Positions 8,341 through 18,323 are shown, counted from the first letter of the stretch. The stretch: 63,844 bases of DNA from Streptomyces sp. CoH27 (GCF_020181035.1 NZ_JAIQYY010000004.1:75213-139056), one strand, 5' to 3'. Program-made: numbers and translations. The notes: generated by a model not told the origin, from the letters alone.

Positions 8341-9306
8341 TTATGGGATGACCACGTAGAGCATGTGCGGTTCACCCGGGAGGGTGAGCCGCCCCGCCGC
8401 CAGCTCGGTCGCGATGCGCACAGCGCCGTGCAGCGGATCCCCCTCGGCCGGCACCTGACGGGTGTGCGGCAGCCGCTGTGCCAACTCCTCGCGCAGGGGT
8501 ACGAGGAGCGGGTCGCCCATCTTGAAGAGACCTCCGGTGAGCGCCACTTCGGGCGCCCCGTCCGCCGGACACACGGCCGCGACGGAGTCCGCCATGTGCC
8601 GGGCCGCCGCGCGCAGGATGCCCGAGGCCACCGGGTCGTGCGCGGCGCACGCGGCCACCCGGGGCGCGAAGGAGGCCAGCACGGCGGGCCGGTCGGTGCG
8701 GGGGTAGAGTCGGCCCGGCAGCTCGCGGACCGGACCGAACTGCTCCTCGGCGCAGGCCAGCAGCGGTGCGGAGCCGCCGTCCCGGCCGTCGTGGGCGCGC
8801 AGCGCCGCCTCCAGGCCGGCCCGTCCGATCCAGGCGCCGCTGCCGCAGTCGCCGAGCAGATGACCCCAGCCGTCGGCCCGCCGCCAGCCGACGAGGTCGG
8901 TGCCGACCGCGATCAGCCCGGTGCCCGCGGCGAGCACCGCGCCGGGACGCGGCCCGAGGGCGCCGACGTAGGCGGTGACGGCGTCGGCGGCGAGCGCCAC
9001 CCGGCGTACCCCCAGCTCCCGGGCCAGGGCGCCCGGCAGCTCGGCGCGCAGGGCGTCACCCAAGGTGGCGAACCCGGCGGCGCCGACGACGGCCGTGCCC
9101 AGCCCGTCCACCCCGGCCTCCGCGGCCGCCGCCCGGGCCGGCGGGAGGAGCTCGGCCAGCAGATGCGCCGGATCGATGCCCCGGGCACCTGTACGGACCG
9201 GTTCCCGTGACTCCCGGCGGGCCGGGGGCGCCCCTCCCGGGACACCGACGGCGATCCGGAGGCCGGAGCCCCCGGAGTCGACGGCCAGATACCCGGCCTC
9301 GGTCAC
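8341..9306 (-). CDS. BadF/BadG-type ATPase, N-acetylglucosamine-kinase-like
   Basis: This 321-residue protein has the sugar-kinase/ASKHA layout: phosphate-1 loop LAVDSGGSG at residues 7-15, [11 protein letters not shown] as the phosphate-2/adenosine region, [18 protein letters not shown] typical of eukaryote-like GlcNAc kinases, and [14 protein letters not shown] near the C-terminus. It would phosphorylate GlcNAc or a related sugar. The GTG start overlaps the ung stop by GTGA, an odd pairing of a repair gene with sugar metabolism. A DasR-like site occurs in the same neighbourhood. Confidence 0.8.
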   Translation of the reverse strand: MTEAGYLAVDSGGSGLRIAVGVPGGAPPARRESREPVRTGARGIDPAHLLAELLPPARAAAAEAGVDGLGTAVVGAAGFATLGDALRAELPGALARELGVRRVALAADAVTAYVGALGPRPGAVLAAGTGLIAVGTDLVGWRRADGWGHLLGDCGSGAWIGRAGLEAALRAHDGRDGGSAPLLACAEEQFGPVRELPGRLYPRTDRPAVLASFAPRVAACAAHDPVASGILRAAARHMADSVAAVCPADGAPEVALTGGLFKMGDPLLVPLREELAQRLPHTRQVPAEGDPLHGAVRIATELAAGRLTLPGEPHMLYVVIP

Positions 9307-9989
9307 GGCAGGCGCCAGTCCACCGGCTGTCCGCCCTGCTGGACCAGCAGGTCGTTGGCCCGGCTGAAGGGGCGGGAGCCGAAGAACCCGCGGTCGGCCG
9401 ACATCGGCGAGGGATGCGCGGACTCCACCGCCGGCAGACTGCCCAGCAGCGGACGCAGATTGCGGGCGTCCCGCCCCCACAGCACGGACACCAGGGGTTT
9501 GCCGCGCGCCGCCAGCGCCCGTATCGCCTGTTCGGTGACCTCCTCCCAGCCCTTGCCGCGGTGGGCGGCCGGGCTGCGCGGGGCGGTGGTCAGCGCCCTG
9601 TTGAGCAACAGGACGCCCTGCTGCGTCCACGGCGTCAGATCGCCGGTGGACGGCTGGGGCAGGCCCAGGTCGGTGTTCAGCTCGCGGAAGATGTTGATCA
9701 GGCTCGGCGGCAGCGGGCGTACCTCGGGCGCGACCGAGAACGACAGGCCCACCGCGTGCCCCGGAGTCGGGTACGGGTCCTGACCGACGATCAGGACCCG
9801 TACATCGTCGAAGGGTTGCTGGAAGGCCCGCAGGACGTTGGGCCCGGCCGGGAGGTACGTGCGTCCCGCGGCGATCTCCGCGCGCAGGAAGTCGCCCATC
9901 TGGGCGATCCGTCCGGCGACGGGTTCCAGGGCCTTCGCCCAGCCCGGTTCGACGATTTCATGCAAGGGTCGTGGTGCCACGGGCGTCAC
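9303..9989 (-). CDS. ung: family 1 uracil-DNA glycosylase
   Basis: This 228-residue protein has motif [18 protein letters not shown] with catalytic D71, LLLNRALT as the uracil-binding loop and [18 protein letters not shown] with the essential His. It removes uracil from DNA to start base excision repair. The start is the GTG giving [16 protein letters not shown], which matches family length; a frame extension to 10061 adds an unrelated leader. It overlaps the downstream kinase gene by GTGA, so both are probably transcribed together. Confidence 0.94.
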   Translation of the reverse strand: MTPVAPRPLHEIVEPGWAKALEPVAGRIAQMGDFLRAEIAAGRTYLPAGPNVLRAFQQPFDDVRVLIVGQDPYPTPGHAVGLSFSVAPEVRPLPPSLINIFRELNTDLGLPQPSTGDLTPWTQQGVLLLNRALTTAPRSPAAHRGKGWEEVTEQAIRALAARGKPLVSVLWGRDARNLRPLLGSLPAVESAHPSPMSADRGFFGSRPFSRANDLLVQQGGQPVDWRLP

Positions 9990-10068
9990 CCTACTGCCGC
10001 ACACAGGCAGGTGATCAACCGATGGCCCGAGCACGCGGCCCAGGCCTGCGCCGGCCGGCACGCCCGTC

Positions 10069-11154
10069 TCAGCCGATCACCGCCGCCCGCACGCACAGCA
10101 CGTCCGGCAGATGTGCGGCCAGCTGCTGCCAGCTGTCGCCGTCGTCGGCCGACGCGAACACCTCGCCGTTGCGGTTGCCGAAATACACACCCGCCGGGTC
10201 GGCGTCGTCCGTGCACAGGGCGTCCCGCAGGACCGTGCCGTAGTGGTCCTCCGCCGGCAGTCCCTGGGCGAGCGGCTCCCAGGTGCGGCCCGCGTCCTCG
10301 GTGCGGAAGACCCGGCAGCGGTGCTCGGCGGGCACCCGGTCCGCGTCGGCGTTGATCGGGAAGACGTACGCCGTGTCGCCCCGGCGCGGATGGGCGGCCA
10401 CCGCGAAGCCGAACGTGGACGGCAGATCCGCGCCGATGTCGGTCCAGTGCCCGCCCGCGTCGTCGCTGCGGTACACCCCCCAGTGGTTCTGCAGATACAG
10501 GCGGTCCGGGTCGGCCGCATCCTTGGCGATCTTGTGCACGCACTGGCCGAACTCCGGATTCGGATCCGGCAGGAACACCGCGGACACCCCGGAGTTGGAC
10601 GGCGCCCAGCTCGCGCCGCCGTCGGTCGTGCGGAACACGCCGGCCGTCGAGACGGCCACGGTCACCGCCTTCGGGTCGCGGGCGTCGGTGATCACGGTGT
10701 GCAGGCCCTCACCGCCGCCGCCCGGCACCCACTGCGCGCGCGTCGGATGCTCCCACAGTGCCCGGACCAGCTCGAAGCTCTCGCCGCGGTCCTCCGAGCG
10801 GTACAACGCGGCCGGCTCCGTGCCCGCGTAGACCACGCCCGGCTCGGCCGCGGCCGGATGCAGCTGCCAGACGCGCTCCAGCGAAGCGCCGGTGTCCTTC
10901 GGGAACTTGACGGCCGGCTGCGCGGGCTCGGTCCAGCTGCGGCCGAGGTCGTCCGAGTGGAACACCGACGGCCCCCAGTGCGCGCTGTCGCCGCCGGCCA
11001 GCAGCCGCGGCCGGGATTCGCGGGTGTCGATCGCGACCGAGTAGATCGCCTGCGCATTGAAATACGGGCTGTCGTCGAAATCCCAGGTGCCGCCTTTCCG
11101 CCGCCCGATGAACATGCCTTTGCGGGTGCCCACCGCCAGCAGAACCTCGGTCAT
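10069..11154 (-). CDS. Asp-box (BNR) beta-propeller protein, sialidase/photosystem-assembly-like fold
   Basis: This 361-residue protein carries six Asp-box turns of the form S/T-x-D-x-G-x-x-[42 protein letters not shown] and SADDGDSW. Such boxes cap propeller blades in sialidases and in exo-alpha-sialidase-like proteins of unknown activity. No signal peptide is present and the sialidase Arg triad is not obvious, so enzymatic function is unproven. GGAGGTGA precedes the ATG. The gene ends 80 bases before the ung start and is probably a separate unit. Confidence 0.82.
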   Translation of the reverse strand: MTEVLLAVGTRKGMFIGRRKGGTWDFDDSPYFNAQAIYSVAIDTRESRPRLLAGGDSAHWGPSVFHSDDLGRSWTEPAQPAVKFPKDTGASLERVWQLHPAAAEPGVVYAGTEPAALYRSEDRGESFELVRALWEHPTRAQWVPGGGGEGLHTVITDARDPKAVTVAVSTAGVFRTTDGGASWAPSNSGVSAVFLPDPNPEFGQCVHKIAKDAADPDRLYLQNHWGVYRSDDAGGHWTDIGADLPSTFGFAVAAHPRRGDTAYVFPINADADRVPAEHRCRVFRTEDAGRTWEPLAQGLPAEDHYGTVLRDALCTDDADPAGVYFGNRNGEVFASADDGDSWQQLAAHLPDVLCVRAAVIG

Positions 11155-11427
11155 GCCGCTCACCTCCGGGACGTCGTCGTCCAGGTAGTCGTCAGATATC
11201 GGCCAGTGTGCACCCCACCACTGACACTCTCCCCCGGGCCGGCGTTTGCCCAGGTCACAGTGGTGTCGTCGGTGTGTGGCGAAGATGGGCCGGATGCGTT
11301 CGGGCATGTGCCTGCGCGAACGGGGTGTCTCGTGCGACCGTCGAGAAGACGGCTCGTCGTGAGCAGAGGAGCGATCTCCCGCGTATGGGAGGGCGGTCCG
11401 GCCGGTCGGTGCGCGCTCGTGAGGAGG

Positions 11428-12030
11428 ATGCCTTTGAAGGCGTTCCGTGGTCCGAAGGTGTGGCTGTGGCGCTGGCGGCGCAACCCGCTCAGACGCCGGG
11501 CCGATGTGATCGAGGCCTGGCTGGTGCTCGGCACCTGGCTGCTGACCGCCCTCGCCGGAGTGTTCGCCGGCCTCGCGGCGGCCGGGTCCGTGGAGGGCGG
11601 GCTCGCCCGGGAACGCGCCGACTGGCGCCCCGTCGTGGCCCGGGTCGTCGAACCGGTCCGGGCGGCGTCCCCCGCGCACTCCCACACCGTCGTGGGGGAG
11701 CCGGTGTGGGCCGAGGTGCGCTGGACGGCCGCCGACGGCTCCGTCCACACCAGTCAGGTCCGGGTACAGCCCGGCAGCGCGACCGGCACCCCGGTCACCG
11801 TCTGGACCGATCCCCAGGACCGTCTCGTCAGCCGCCCCACCTCCGCGTCCGAGTCCGCCTACCGGGGCGCCCTCATCGGCGCGCTGGTCGGCGTGAGCGC
11901 CGCGGCCGTTCCCTTCGCCGGCGGCCTGGCGCTGCGCCGCCGGCTGGAACGGCGGCGGATGGAGGCCTGGGACACGGAATGGGCCCGGCTCGGACCACAG
12001 TGGGGCGGATGGTCCGACCACCGGCAATAG
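11428..12030 (+). CDS. Rv1733c-family two-helix membrane protein
   Basis: This 200-residue protein has an amphipathic Arg/Trp-rich N-terminus, one transmembrane helix at about residues 32-54 (LVLGTWLLTALAGVFAG), an extracytoplasmic domain of about 95 residues (VWAEVRWTAADGSVHTSQVRV) and a second helix at about 147-172. This layout matches the actinobacterial Rv1733c family, whose function is not established. GAGGAGG sits just before the ATG. It is convergent with the HEAT-repeat gene. Confidence 0.82.
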   Translation: MPLKAFRGPKVWLWRWRRNPLRRRADVIEAWLVLGTWLLTALAGVFAGLAAAGSVEGGLARERADWRPVVARVVEPVRAASPAHSHTVVGEPVWAEVRWTAADGSVHTSQVRVQPGSATGTPVTVWTDPQDRLVSRPTSASESAYRGALIGALVGVSAAAVPFAGGLALRRRLERRRMEAWDTEWARLGPQWGGWSDHRQ

Positions 12031-12119
12031 GGCCTGCAAGGGCCAGATGGTCCGAGCACACCGTCACCTGTCCTGCCCACGTCCCCACTCATCCCATCTC
12101 TTCACCACTCACTCACCAA

Positions 12120-14114
12120 TCACCTCACCCCCTGCACCACCGCCAGCACCTCCCGGCACGCAGTCAACAACGCCTCGTCCATCGGTATGCCGCGGCGGCA
12201 GGGCGCGACTGTGCGGGCCAGATGGCGGCGCGGGGCGGACAGTTCCGCCGCCACCAGGTCCCGTAGCGGGGCGGCGGCGGGGCCCATCGCGGTGAGGCAC
12301 CGGGCGATGGAGCCGCGGGCGGGCGGGTCCTGGGTCCAGGCTGCCCGGAACACCGGCAGGACCGGATCCGGATCCGCGTCGACGTACCACAGCGCGCACG
12401 CGGCCGCCGTCCGCTGCCGTATCCGCCCCGACGTGGCCGCCCGGCGCAGCGCGGGCAGGGCAGGGCGCGCGGCCGGGCCCAGCCTGCCCAGCCGCCGGGC
12501 GGCCGCGCACCGGCTCGCCGGGTCGCCCTGTGTCAACTCCCGCAGCAGGACCGGGAGTACGGCGCCGGCGTCCCCGTCCGCCGACCAGAGCGCACCGGCC
12601 GCGGCGGCCGCGTGCCGGGTGGGCAGGAGTGCCCGGAGCAGCGGTGCCGCCCGTCCGGCAGCGCCCAGTGCCTCCAGCGTCCCGATGGCCCGGTCTGCGA
12701 CCGCGTCCCGCGCGCCCAGGCCGTCGGGGGCGCCCGAGAGCAGCCGCAGCACCTCCGGGACCGCGTCCCGGTCACCGACGGCTCTCACCGCCTTCAGCAG
12801 CGCGGCGGCGAGCGGGGCGGCGGACGGCGAGACCAGCGGGACCCGGCCGAGCTGGTGCCGTACCGCCGGCGCGAGCGGGGCCGCGGCGGCGCCCAGGCAG
12901 GCCAGTTCGAACCCCAGGTCCGTGGGTGCGGCCGGGCCGGCCAGGAGCTGGGCCAGGGCCGGGACCGCGCGGGGGTCACCGCATCGGGTCAGGGCTCTGA
13001 GCGGGCCGCCGAGTACGGGGGAGCCGCGCTCCCAGCGATGCGTCCACAGGTCGCGGCGGGCGCACACCAGCGCGTACAGGTCGCCCGCCGCGGGCGCGGC
13101 CAGCGCGAAGAGCTCCGCCAGCACCGTGACCGCGGCATCCCGCAACGGGTCCTGGTCCGCGCCCAGTTGGCCGCCGAGCAGTCCGACGATGGCCGCGTGG
13201 TCGCCGCGCCAGCCGCGCAGCAGGGCCGCCGCCATCCACACGGCGTTGCACCGGTCCACCGGGTCCGGGCTGGTCAACTGGCCGGTGAGCAGGGCGGTCC
13301 GGTCGGCCACGCGGTCGCCGAGCGCGCTGTGCAGGGTGCGCAGCAGATGGGCGCCCTCCTCGTCGGAGGGGCGCAGCCGCCGTATCCGCCTCACGAGGGT
13401 GTCCGGGCCGGCGGGCTCGGCGGCACCGGCGCGCCGCGCGGACCGCTCCCGCAGCAGCCCGATCGCCGTCGGCACCAGGCCGGCCGGCAGCCGGGCGGGC
13501 GCGGCCAGCGCGAGCTGGCCGAGCGCGGCGAGCCGCAGCCTCGCGTCGTACGGCGGCGCGCTCTGCTCGACCAGGAGGTCCACCGCGGCGTCGGCGTGCG
13601 CGGGGTACCGGCGGGCGAACAGGCCGAGCGCCTCGGTCAGGGCGAGCAGGACACAGCCGTCCCACTCGGCCCGCAGCCGCTGGTGCATCAGCTCCAAGGT
13701 GCGCGCGGGCTCCGTCGCGAAGTGCACGAGGGCCGCGGCCGCCGCGCCGCGCACCGCCGGGTCCGGGTCCGCGGCCAGCGGGACGAACACCTCGGCGCCC
13801 GCGCACACCGCTTCCCACGCGCGCGTGTCTCTGGCCCTGCCCTCCGTGCCGATGCCGACCAGCAGTTCCACGATGCCGGCCCGGTCCGGCACCTCCGGGC
13901 GGGCCGCGAGCGCGAACAGGAACGGGACGCAGGCCGGCGTCGCGTCGTACACCCGGTCCTCGTGGCGCAGCGCGCCGTACATCACGTCGAGCGCGCTCGC
14001 CCGCTCGGCGCTGTCCGCGGACGCAAGCGCCCGTAACCACATGGGCACGTCCCGCGCGCTGCCGTGGGCGTGCCGCAGCGAGGCCCAGTCGACCTCGTCG
14101 ATCCCCGTGAACAC
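12120..14114 (-). CDS. HEAT-repeat protein
   Basis: This 664-residue, almost all-helical Ala/Leu/Arg-rich protein is built from HEAT-like units, for example DPDPAVRGAAAAALVHFA, GDPRAVPALAQLLAG and GDPASRCAAARRLGRLGPAA. The N-terminus FTGIDEVDWASLRHAHG is the usual one of a large Streptomyces family. The GTG start is chosen because GGGGAGGA lies 6 bases upstream. HEAT solenoids are protein-binding scaffolds, and no partner can be named. There is no signal or membrane segment. Confidence 0.85.
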   Translation of the reverse strand: MFTGIDEVDWASLRHAHGSARDVPMWLRALASADSAERASALDVMYGALRHEDRVYDATPACVPFLFALAARPEVPDRAGIVELLVGIGTEGRARDTRAWEAVCAGAEVFVPLAADPDPAVRGAAAAALVHFATEPARTLELMHQRLRAEWDGCVLLALTEALGLFARRYPAHADAAVDLLVEQSAPPYDARLRLAALGQLALAAPARLPAGLVPTAIGLLRERSARRAGAAEPAGPDTLVRRIRRLRPSDEEGAHLLRTLHSALGDRVADRTALLTGQLTSPDPVDRCNAVWMAAALLRGWRGDHAAIVGLLGGQLGADQDPLRDAAVTVLAELFALAAPAAGDLYALVCARRDLWTHRWERGSPVLGGPLRALTRCGDPRAVPALAQLLAGPAAPTDLGFELACLGAAAAPLAPAVRHQLGRVPLVSPSAAPLAAALLKAVRAVGDRDAVPEVLRLLSGAPDGLGARDAVADRAIGTLEALGAAGRAAPLLRALLPTRHAAAAAGALWSADGDAGAVLPVLLRELTQGDPASRCAAARRLGRLGPAARPALPALRRAATSGRIRQRTAAACALWYVDADPDPVLPVFRAAWTQDPPARGSIARCLTAMGPAAAPLRDLVAAELSAPRRHLARTVAPCRRGIPMDEALLTACREVLAVVQGVR

Positions 14115-14320
14115 GTAGTCCTCCCCAGACGAGTGCCACCTGATCGCGAGTGTGCACCACGGCACTGACAACGGTACGGAACCGCATGCTGACTGTGTGC
14201 GATCCGTCGGCTGTCACCGGCCACGCGCGCGTGTGGGCCGTGTTCGTCCAGGGAGGAGGCAGTTCAGGCCAGACGGTGCTGCTTGCCCGGTGCGGCGGGC
14301 CTCGGTCGCCTGAGGAGGTG

Positions 14321-16033
14321 TCAGTCCGGGTCGGGCAGGGAGCGCTCCAGGATGGCGTCGAGGTCGGTTCCGGTGGGCAGCGTGCCGAAGGCGTGGCCCC
14401 AGTCGCCGCCCAGCCGGGTCGCGCAGAAGGCGTCCGCGACCGGGTGCGGGGCGTGCCGGACCAGCAGCGAGGCCTGGAGGGCGAGTGCCATCCGCTCGAC
14501 CAGCCGGCGGGCGCCCACCTGGCCGGTTTCGGCCAACTGGTCCTTCAAGCCGGCCACCGTGGCGTCCAGGCGGGCGTCCGCCCCGCGCGCGAGGGCGAGT
14601 TCGGCGAACAGCGCCTCGGCGGTGTCCCGTTCGCGGCCCAGGGCGCGCAGCACATCGAGCGCGTTGACGTTGCCCGAACCCTCCCAGATCGACAGCAGAG
14701 GAGCCTCCCGGTAGTGCCGGGGCATGCCGGAGTCCTCGACGTAGCCGTTGCCGCCCAGGCACTCCAGGGCCTCCGCGGTGAAGGCCGGGCCGCGCTTGGT
14801 GACCCAGTACTTGCCCACGGCGGTGGCGATCCGCCGGAAGGAGCGCTCACCGGCGTCCCCGCGCACCGCGCGGTCGGCTGCGCCGGCGAGCCGAAGCGTG
14901 AGCGTCGTCGCCGCCTCCGACTCCAGTGCCAGGTCGGCCAGGACGTTGCGCATCAGCGGCTGGTCGACGAGCCGGGCGCCGAACGCGCTGCGATGCCGGG
15001 CGTGATGCCCCGCCTCGACCAGCGTCTTGCGCATCAGCGTCGCCGTGGACATCACGCAGTCCAGCCGCGTGCAGTTGACCATCTCGATGATGGTTTTCAC
15101 CCCCCGCCCCTCCGGCCCGACCAGCCAGGCCACCGTCTGGTCGAACTCCGGCTCCGAAGAGGCGTTGGAGCGGTTGCCCAGCTTGTCCTTCAGGCGCTGG
15201 ATACGGAAGGTGTTGCGACTGCCGTCCGGCAGCACGCGCGGTACGAGGAAGCAGGACAGCCCGCCCGGTGCCTGTGCGAGCACCAGGAAGACGTCGCACA
15301 TCGGCGCCGACGTGAACCACTTGTGCCCGCGCAGCGTGTACACGCCCGGCTCGCCGGTGGGCGTGGCCGTGGTGGTGTTCGTGCGCACGTCCGAGCCGCC
15401 CTGCTTCTCGGTCATGCCCATTCCCGCGAGCAGCCCCGGCTTCTCGGCCGGCACGCGCAGTTCCGGGTCGTACTCCCGGCTGGTGAGCAGCGGTTCGTAC
15501 ACCTTGGCGAGATCCGGCTGGGCGCGCAGCGCGGGGACGGCGGCGTACGTCATCGATGTCGGGCAGCCGTGCCCGGCCTCGGTGTGGCCCCACACCAGTC
15601 CGCCGGCGCTGCGGGCCACGTGTGCGCCCGGCCGTTCGTCCGCCCACGGGGCGCCGGCCAGGCCCTCGGCGATCGCCGTGCGCATCAGATGGTGCCAGCT
15701 GGGGTGGAAGTCGACCTCGTCGATCCGGTTGCCGTAGCGGTCGTGGGTGCGCAGCTCCGGCTCGTACCGGTTGGCCAGTTCGCCCCACTCCTGCGCCTCC
15801 GCGCTCCCGGCGCGCGCCCCCAGTCGCCGGATGTCCTCCTCGGCCCAGCCCGCGCCCTCCCGCCGCAAGCCCTCCAGCAGGGCCCGGTCGTCGGAGGCGT
15901 CGTAAGGAGCCAGGGGCGGGGCCTGGTTGGTGACGTCATGCGTGACGTACTGCGGCCGGGACGGCGACGGCACGTGCGACTGCGACTGCGACTGCGACTG
16001 TGCGGGAATCGAGACCATACGGCCATGTTGCAC
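14321..16033 (-). CDS. acyl-CoA dehydrogenase, AidB-like subfamily
   Basis: This FAD enzyme of about 570 residues has an extended N-terminal helical domain, as in AidB. It shows GMGMTEKQGGSDVRTNTT (flavin contact), HKWFTSAPMCDVFLVLAQ, FRIQRLKDKLGNRSNASSE with the adaptive-response-type insertion, and the C-terminal ECLGGNGYVEDSGMPRHYR. It is probably an acyl-CoA dehydrogenase or AidB-type alkylation-protection flavoprotein. The GTG at 16033 and the ATG at 16018 are both possible starts. The N-terminus includes Gln-Ser repeats encoded by four CAGTCG hexamers (15977-16000). It is divergent from the PaaX-type regulator. Confidence 0.9.
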   Translation of the reverse strand: MQHGRMVSIPAQSQSQSQSHVPSPSRPQYVTHDVTNQAPPLAPYDASDDRALLEGLRREGAGWAEEDIRRLGARAGSAEAQEWGELANRYEPELRTHDRYGNRIDEVDFHPSWHHLMRTAIAEGLAGAPWADERPGAHVARSAGGLVWGHTEAGHGCPTSMTYAAVPALRAQPDLAKVYEPLLTSREYDPELRVPAEKPGLLAGMGMTEKQGGSDVRTNTTTATPTGEPGVYTLRGHKWFTSAPMCDVFLVLAQAPGGLSCFLVPRVLPDGSRNTFRIQRLKDKLGNRSNASSEPEFDQTVAWLVGPEGRGVKTIIEMVNCTRLDCVMSTATLMRKTLVEAGHHARHRSAFGARLVDQPLMRNVLADLALESEAATTLTLRLAGAADRAVRGDAGERSFRRIATAVGKYWVTKRGPAFTAEALECLGGNGYVEDSGMPRHYREAPLLSIWEGSGNVNALDVLRALGRERDTAEALFAELALARGADARLDATVAGLKDQLAETGQVGARRLVERMALALQASLLVRHAPHPVADAFCATRLGGDWGHAFGTLPTGTDLDAILERSLPDPD

Positions 16034-16073
16034 TCTTCCTACGGCTGTAGCAATGACGCAACATCAGAAGGCG

Positions 16074-16088
16074 CACGTACAGTACGTG
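16074..16088. promoter_or_regulatory. perfect 15-bp palindrome, operator candidate for the PaaX-type regulator
   Basis: CACGTACAGTACGTG is perfectly symmetrical around a central A. It lies in the narrow space between the divergent dehydrogenase and regulator genes, 4 bases before the preferred regulator start. A longer TTGC/GCAA inverted pair (16028-16065) surrounds the promoter region. Confidence 0.6.
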
Positions 16089-16091
16089 CCC

Positions 16092-16856
16092 ATGCGCATG
16101 AACGTCTCGCCCGAACCGGAGCAGGCGGACCCGAACCTGCGGCCGCTGTCCGCGCGGTCGGTCGTCCTGAGCCTGCTTCTCGGCGCGCACCCGCCGGAGC
16201 TGCCGGTGAAGGACCTGGTCCGGCTGGTGGAGCCGTTCGGCGTGGGCGGCTCCACGCTGCGGGCCGCGCTCAGCCGGATGGTGGCCGCCGGGGATCTGCG
16301 GCGCACGGACACCGTCTACCGGCTCAGCGACCGGCTGCTGGCCCGTCAGCGGCGTCAGGACGAGGCGCTGCGTCCCGGCACGCGCGCGTGGGACGGCGAC
16401 TGGGAGATGGTGGTGATCACGGCGACGGGCCGCGGCCCCGCCGAACGCGCCGAGCTGCGCACCCGGCTGACCGCCCTGCGCCTTGCCGAACTCCGCGAGG
16501 GCGTATGGCTGCGCCCCGCCAACCTGGACCGGCCTCTGCCGGGCGACCTGCACACCCTCGCCCTGACCTGCACGGCCCGCCCCGACGAGCCCGCGCGCGA
16601 CCTCGCCGCCCGCCTCTGGCCGCTGGACGCCTGGGCCGCCACCGCACGCACGCTGCTCACGCACACGGCCGCCGACCGGGCCCCCGCGGACCGGTTCACC
16701 GCCTGCACCGCCGCCGTACGTCACCTGCTCACCGACCCGGTCCTGCCGTCCGCGCTGCTCCCCGCCGACTGGCCGGGGGAGCCCCTGCGCGCGGCCTACG
16801 CCGCCTATCAGCGGGAGTTGACCGTTTCGGTGGGCCGAAGGGAGCGTGCCGCATGA
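16092..16856 (+). CDS. PaaX-family transcriptional regulator
   Basis: This 254-residue protein has an N-terminal winged helix (LSARSVVLSLLLGA, VKDLVRLVEPFGVGGSTLRAALSRM) typical of PaaX, followed by the domain with WDGDWEMVVITATG and REGVWLRPANLDRP, and a C-terminal helical part. PaaX members repress catabolic operons and respond to aryl- or acyl-CoA. The divergent acyl-CoA dehydrogenase fits that. An ATG at 16053 is also in frame but would put the 16074-16088 palindrome inside the gene, so 16092 is preferred. It overlaps the next gene by ATGA. Confidence 0.85.
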   Translation: MRMNVSPEPEQADPNLRPLSARSVVLSLLLGAHPPELPVKDLVRLVEPFGVGGSTLRAALSRMVAAGDLRRTDTVYRLSDRLLARQRRQDEALRPGTRAWDGDWEMVVITATGRGPAERAELRTRLTALRLAELREGVWLRPANLDRPLPGDLHTLALTCTARPDEPARDLAARLWPLDAWAATARTLLTHTAADRAPADRFTACTAAVRHLLTDPVLPSALLPADWPGEPLRAAYAAYQRELTVSVGRRERAA

Positions 16857-17257
16857 CCGCTCTAGAAGCGTTTCTGCGGGCCCGGTTCGAGGAAGAGGAG
16901 CGGGTTGCCCGGGACGCGATCGCCGGTGCGCCCGGTGCGGTCTGGGGCGTCATGGCCGACGAGATCGAGCAGGTGCTCATCTCCCGGCACGGCGCGACCA
17001 CGCACACACCGATGGTGCAGTTCGGCGCCGACGACCCGGTGAAGCTGCTCACCCATGTGGCCCGGCACGATCCGGACCGGGTGCTGCGCGAACTCGCGGC
17101 GAAGCGGACCCTGACGGAGGAGCACACGGCGCAGGGCGACGGCCTGTGCCGCACCTGCCGCCGGGGAGAGCGGCCCCGGTCGCCCTGCACCACACTCCGC
17201 CTGCTCGCCGTACCGTTCGCGGACCATCCCGGATACGACGACTCCTGGCGCCCTTAG
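16853..17257 (+). CDS. DUF6221 family protein
   Basis: This 134-residue soluble protein has an acidic helical N-terminus (ALEAFLRARFEEEERVA), then PVKLLTHVARHDPDRVLRELAAKR and a C-x2-C segment (GLCRTCRR) plus a further Cys, suggesting a small metal site. The family is common in actinomycetes, often phage-associated, with unknown function. It is translationally coupled to the PaaX-type gene. The next 290 bases hold no convincing gene. Confidence 0.75.
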   Translation: MTALEAFLRARFEEEERVARDAIAGAPGAVWGVMADEIEQVLISRHGATTHTPMVQFGADDPVKLLTHVARHDPDRVLRELAAKRTLTEEHTAQGDGLCRTCRRGERPRSPCTTLRLLAVPFADHPGYDDSWRP

Positions 17258-17512
17258 AGAGGTGCCGACGGACCGGATCGGCGGCGGGCCGGCCTGGTGG
17301 ACGACGATGCTGCCGCCGGCTCCGCTGCGCGCGCTGCACGAGGGCCCGCAGTTCGCCTTCGGCTTCCGGTCGCCCGCGCGACCGTCTCCCGCTCCCTGCA
17401 CCCCATCCGCCCTCCCCCTCACCCGCATCCTCCCGCCGCCCGGCCGGGACGTGGCCAAGACCGGAGGGAGACGTCGGTGAGAGGGCGGAGGGCCGACGGG
17501 CGCCCGAGGGGC

Positions 17513-18323
17513 TCACCTGTAGGTGATGTCCGAGCCGGAGTACTTTCAGTAAGTCCCGTCCGGGTCCGAGCCGTTGGTGGTCGGCTCCTTGTCCGTGTCG
17601 TTGCCGATGTACTTCTGGCACGGGACGATCTTCTTGCCGGAGTCCCCGACGATGGTGATCCTCTTCAGGGTCGCACTGTCGCCGTAGTTGGTGTTGATGC
17701 CGACGATCGCGAGGCCCTTGTAAGTCGCCTCGATGTCACTGAGGTTGATCGTGCGCCTGTACTGCGTCTTGCAGTTGCCGCAACTGCGGACCAGCTTGCC
17801 GAAGTTCTGCACCGCGAAGTTCGACACGTTGAGCGTGCCGGCGCCGTTGAACTGGAACACCTTGTCGCTGGCCTCCTTCGCGCCACCGCCCGAGACGGTG
17901 TACACGTTGGACGACGAGGAGCCCTTGAACGTCGCCGCGTCCTCGCCGACGTCCTCCCACCAGACGTTCTGCAGGGTGCAACTGCCCTCGCAGTGGATGC
18001 CGTCCGCGGCCGGAGCGCCGATGATGACGTTCTTCAGGACCGTGCCGGGGGCGAGGTCCAGGATCGGCTTCTGGTTCTCGCTCTGGCCGCTCGTGCCCAG
18101 GTCCCCGCTGCCGTACAGGCGCTTCATCCCGTAGTCCTTGGTGCCGGACAGCGGGATGGTCTTGGTGACCGCCTGACTCCCGTTGGCGGTGGGCCAGGTG
18201 GCCGCGTGGGCGGAGACTCCGCTAGTCATGATCATGTCAAGCGTCCAGGGCGGCGAGCCCGCTCGTCAGTGCGTGCCCGGTCCCGGTGCGGGTGTGTGCT
18301 CGTGCTCGTGCTCGTGAGGTCAT
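17513..18323 (-). pseudogene. pectate lyase family 3, disrupted at both ends
   Basis: The core (17546-18235) encodes a PL3 pectate lyase with GIHCEGSCTLQNVWWEDVGED, GAGTLNVSNFAVQNFGK, CGNCKTQYRR and KYIGNDT. It lacks a signal peptide in its own frame. An adjacent frame supplies an Arg-rich leader starting at ATG 18323, behind GAAGGG, that would run into TSGVSAHAATWP only after a one-base shift near 18237. At the other end the protein stops at GTY with TGA (17546-17548), while the same frame continues KYSGSDITYR to a second stop at 17513. A Cys codon TGC probably became TGA. Without its leader the enzyme cannot be exported. Confidence 0.8.

Noticed and set aside
15977..16000. Four CAGTCG hexamers as a possible CRISPR-like or regulatory array
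   Set aside because: They are contiguous without spacers and encode Gln-Ser codons at the start of the acyl-CoA dehydrogenase.
14150..17257. A 1,035-codon plus-strand frame
   Set aside because: Only its last 134 codons are real (the DUF6221 gene). The rest is antisense to the acyl-CoA dehydrogenase and out of frame with the PaaX-type gene.
17262..17480. A 72-codon frame after the DUF6221 gene
   Set aside because: Pro/Arg-rich without a fold. The GTG lies too close to its purine stretch for a good start. Not enough evidence.
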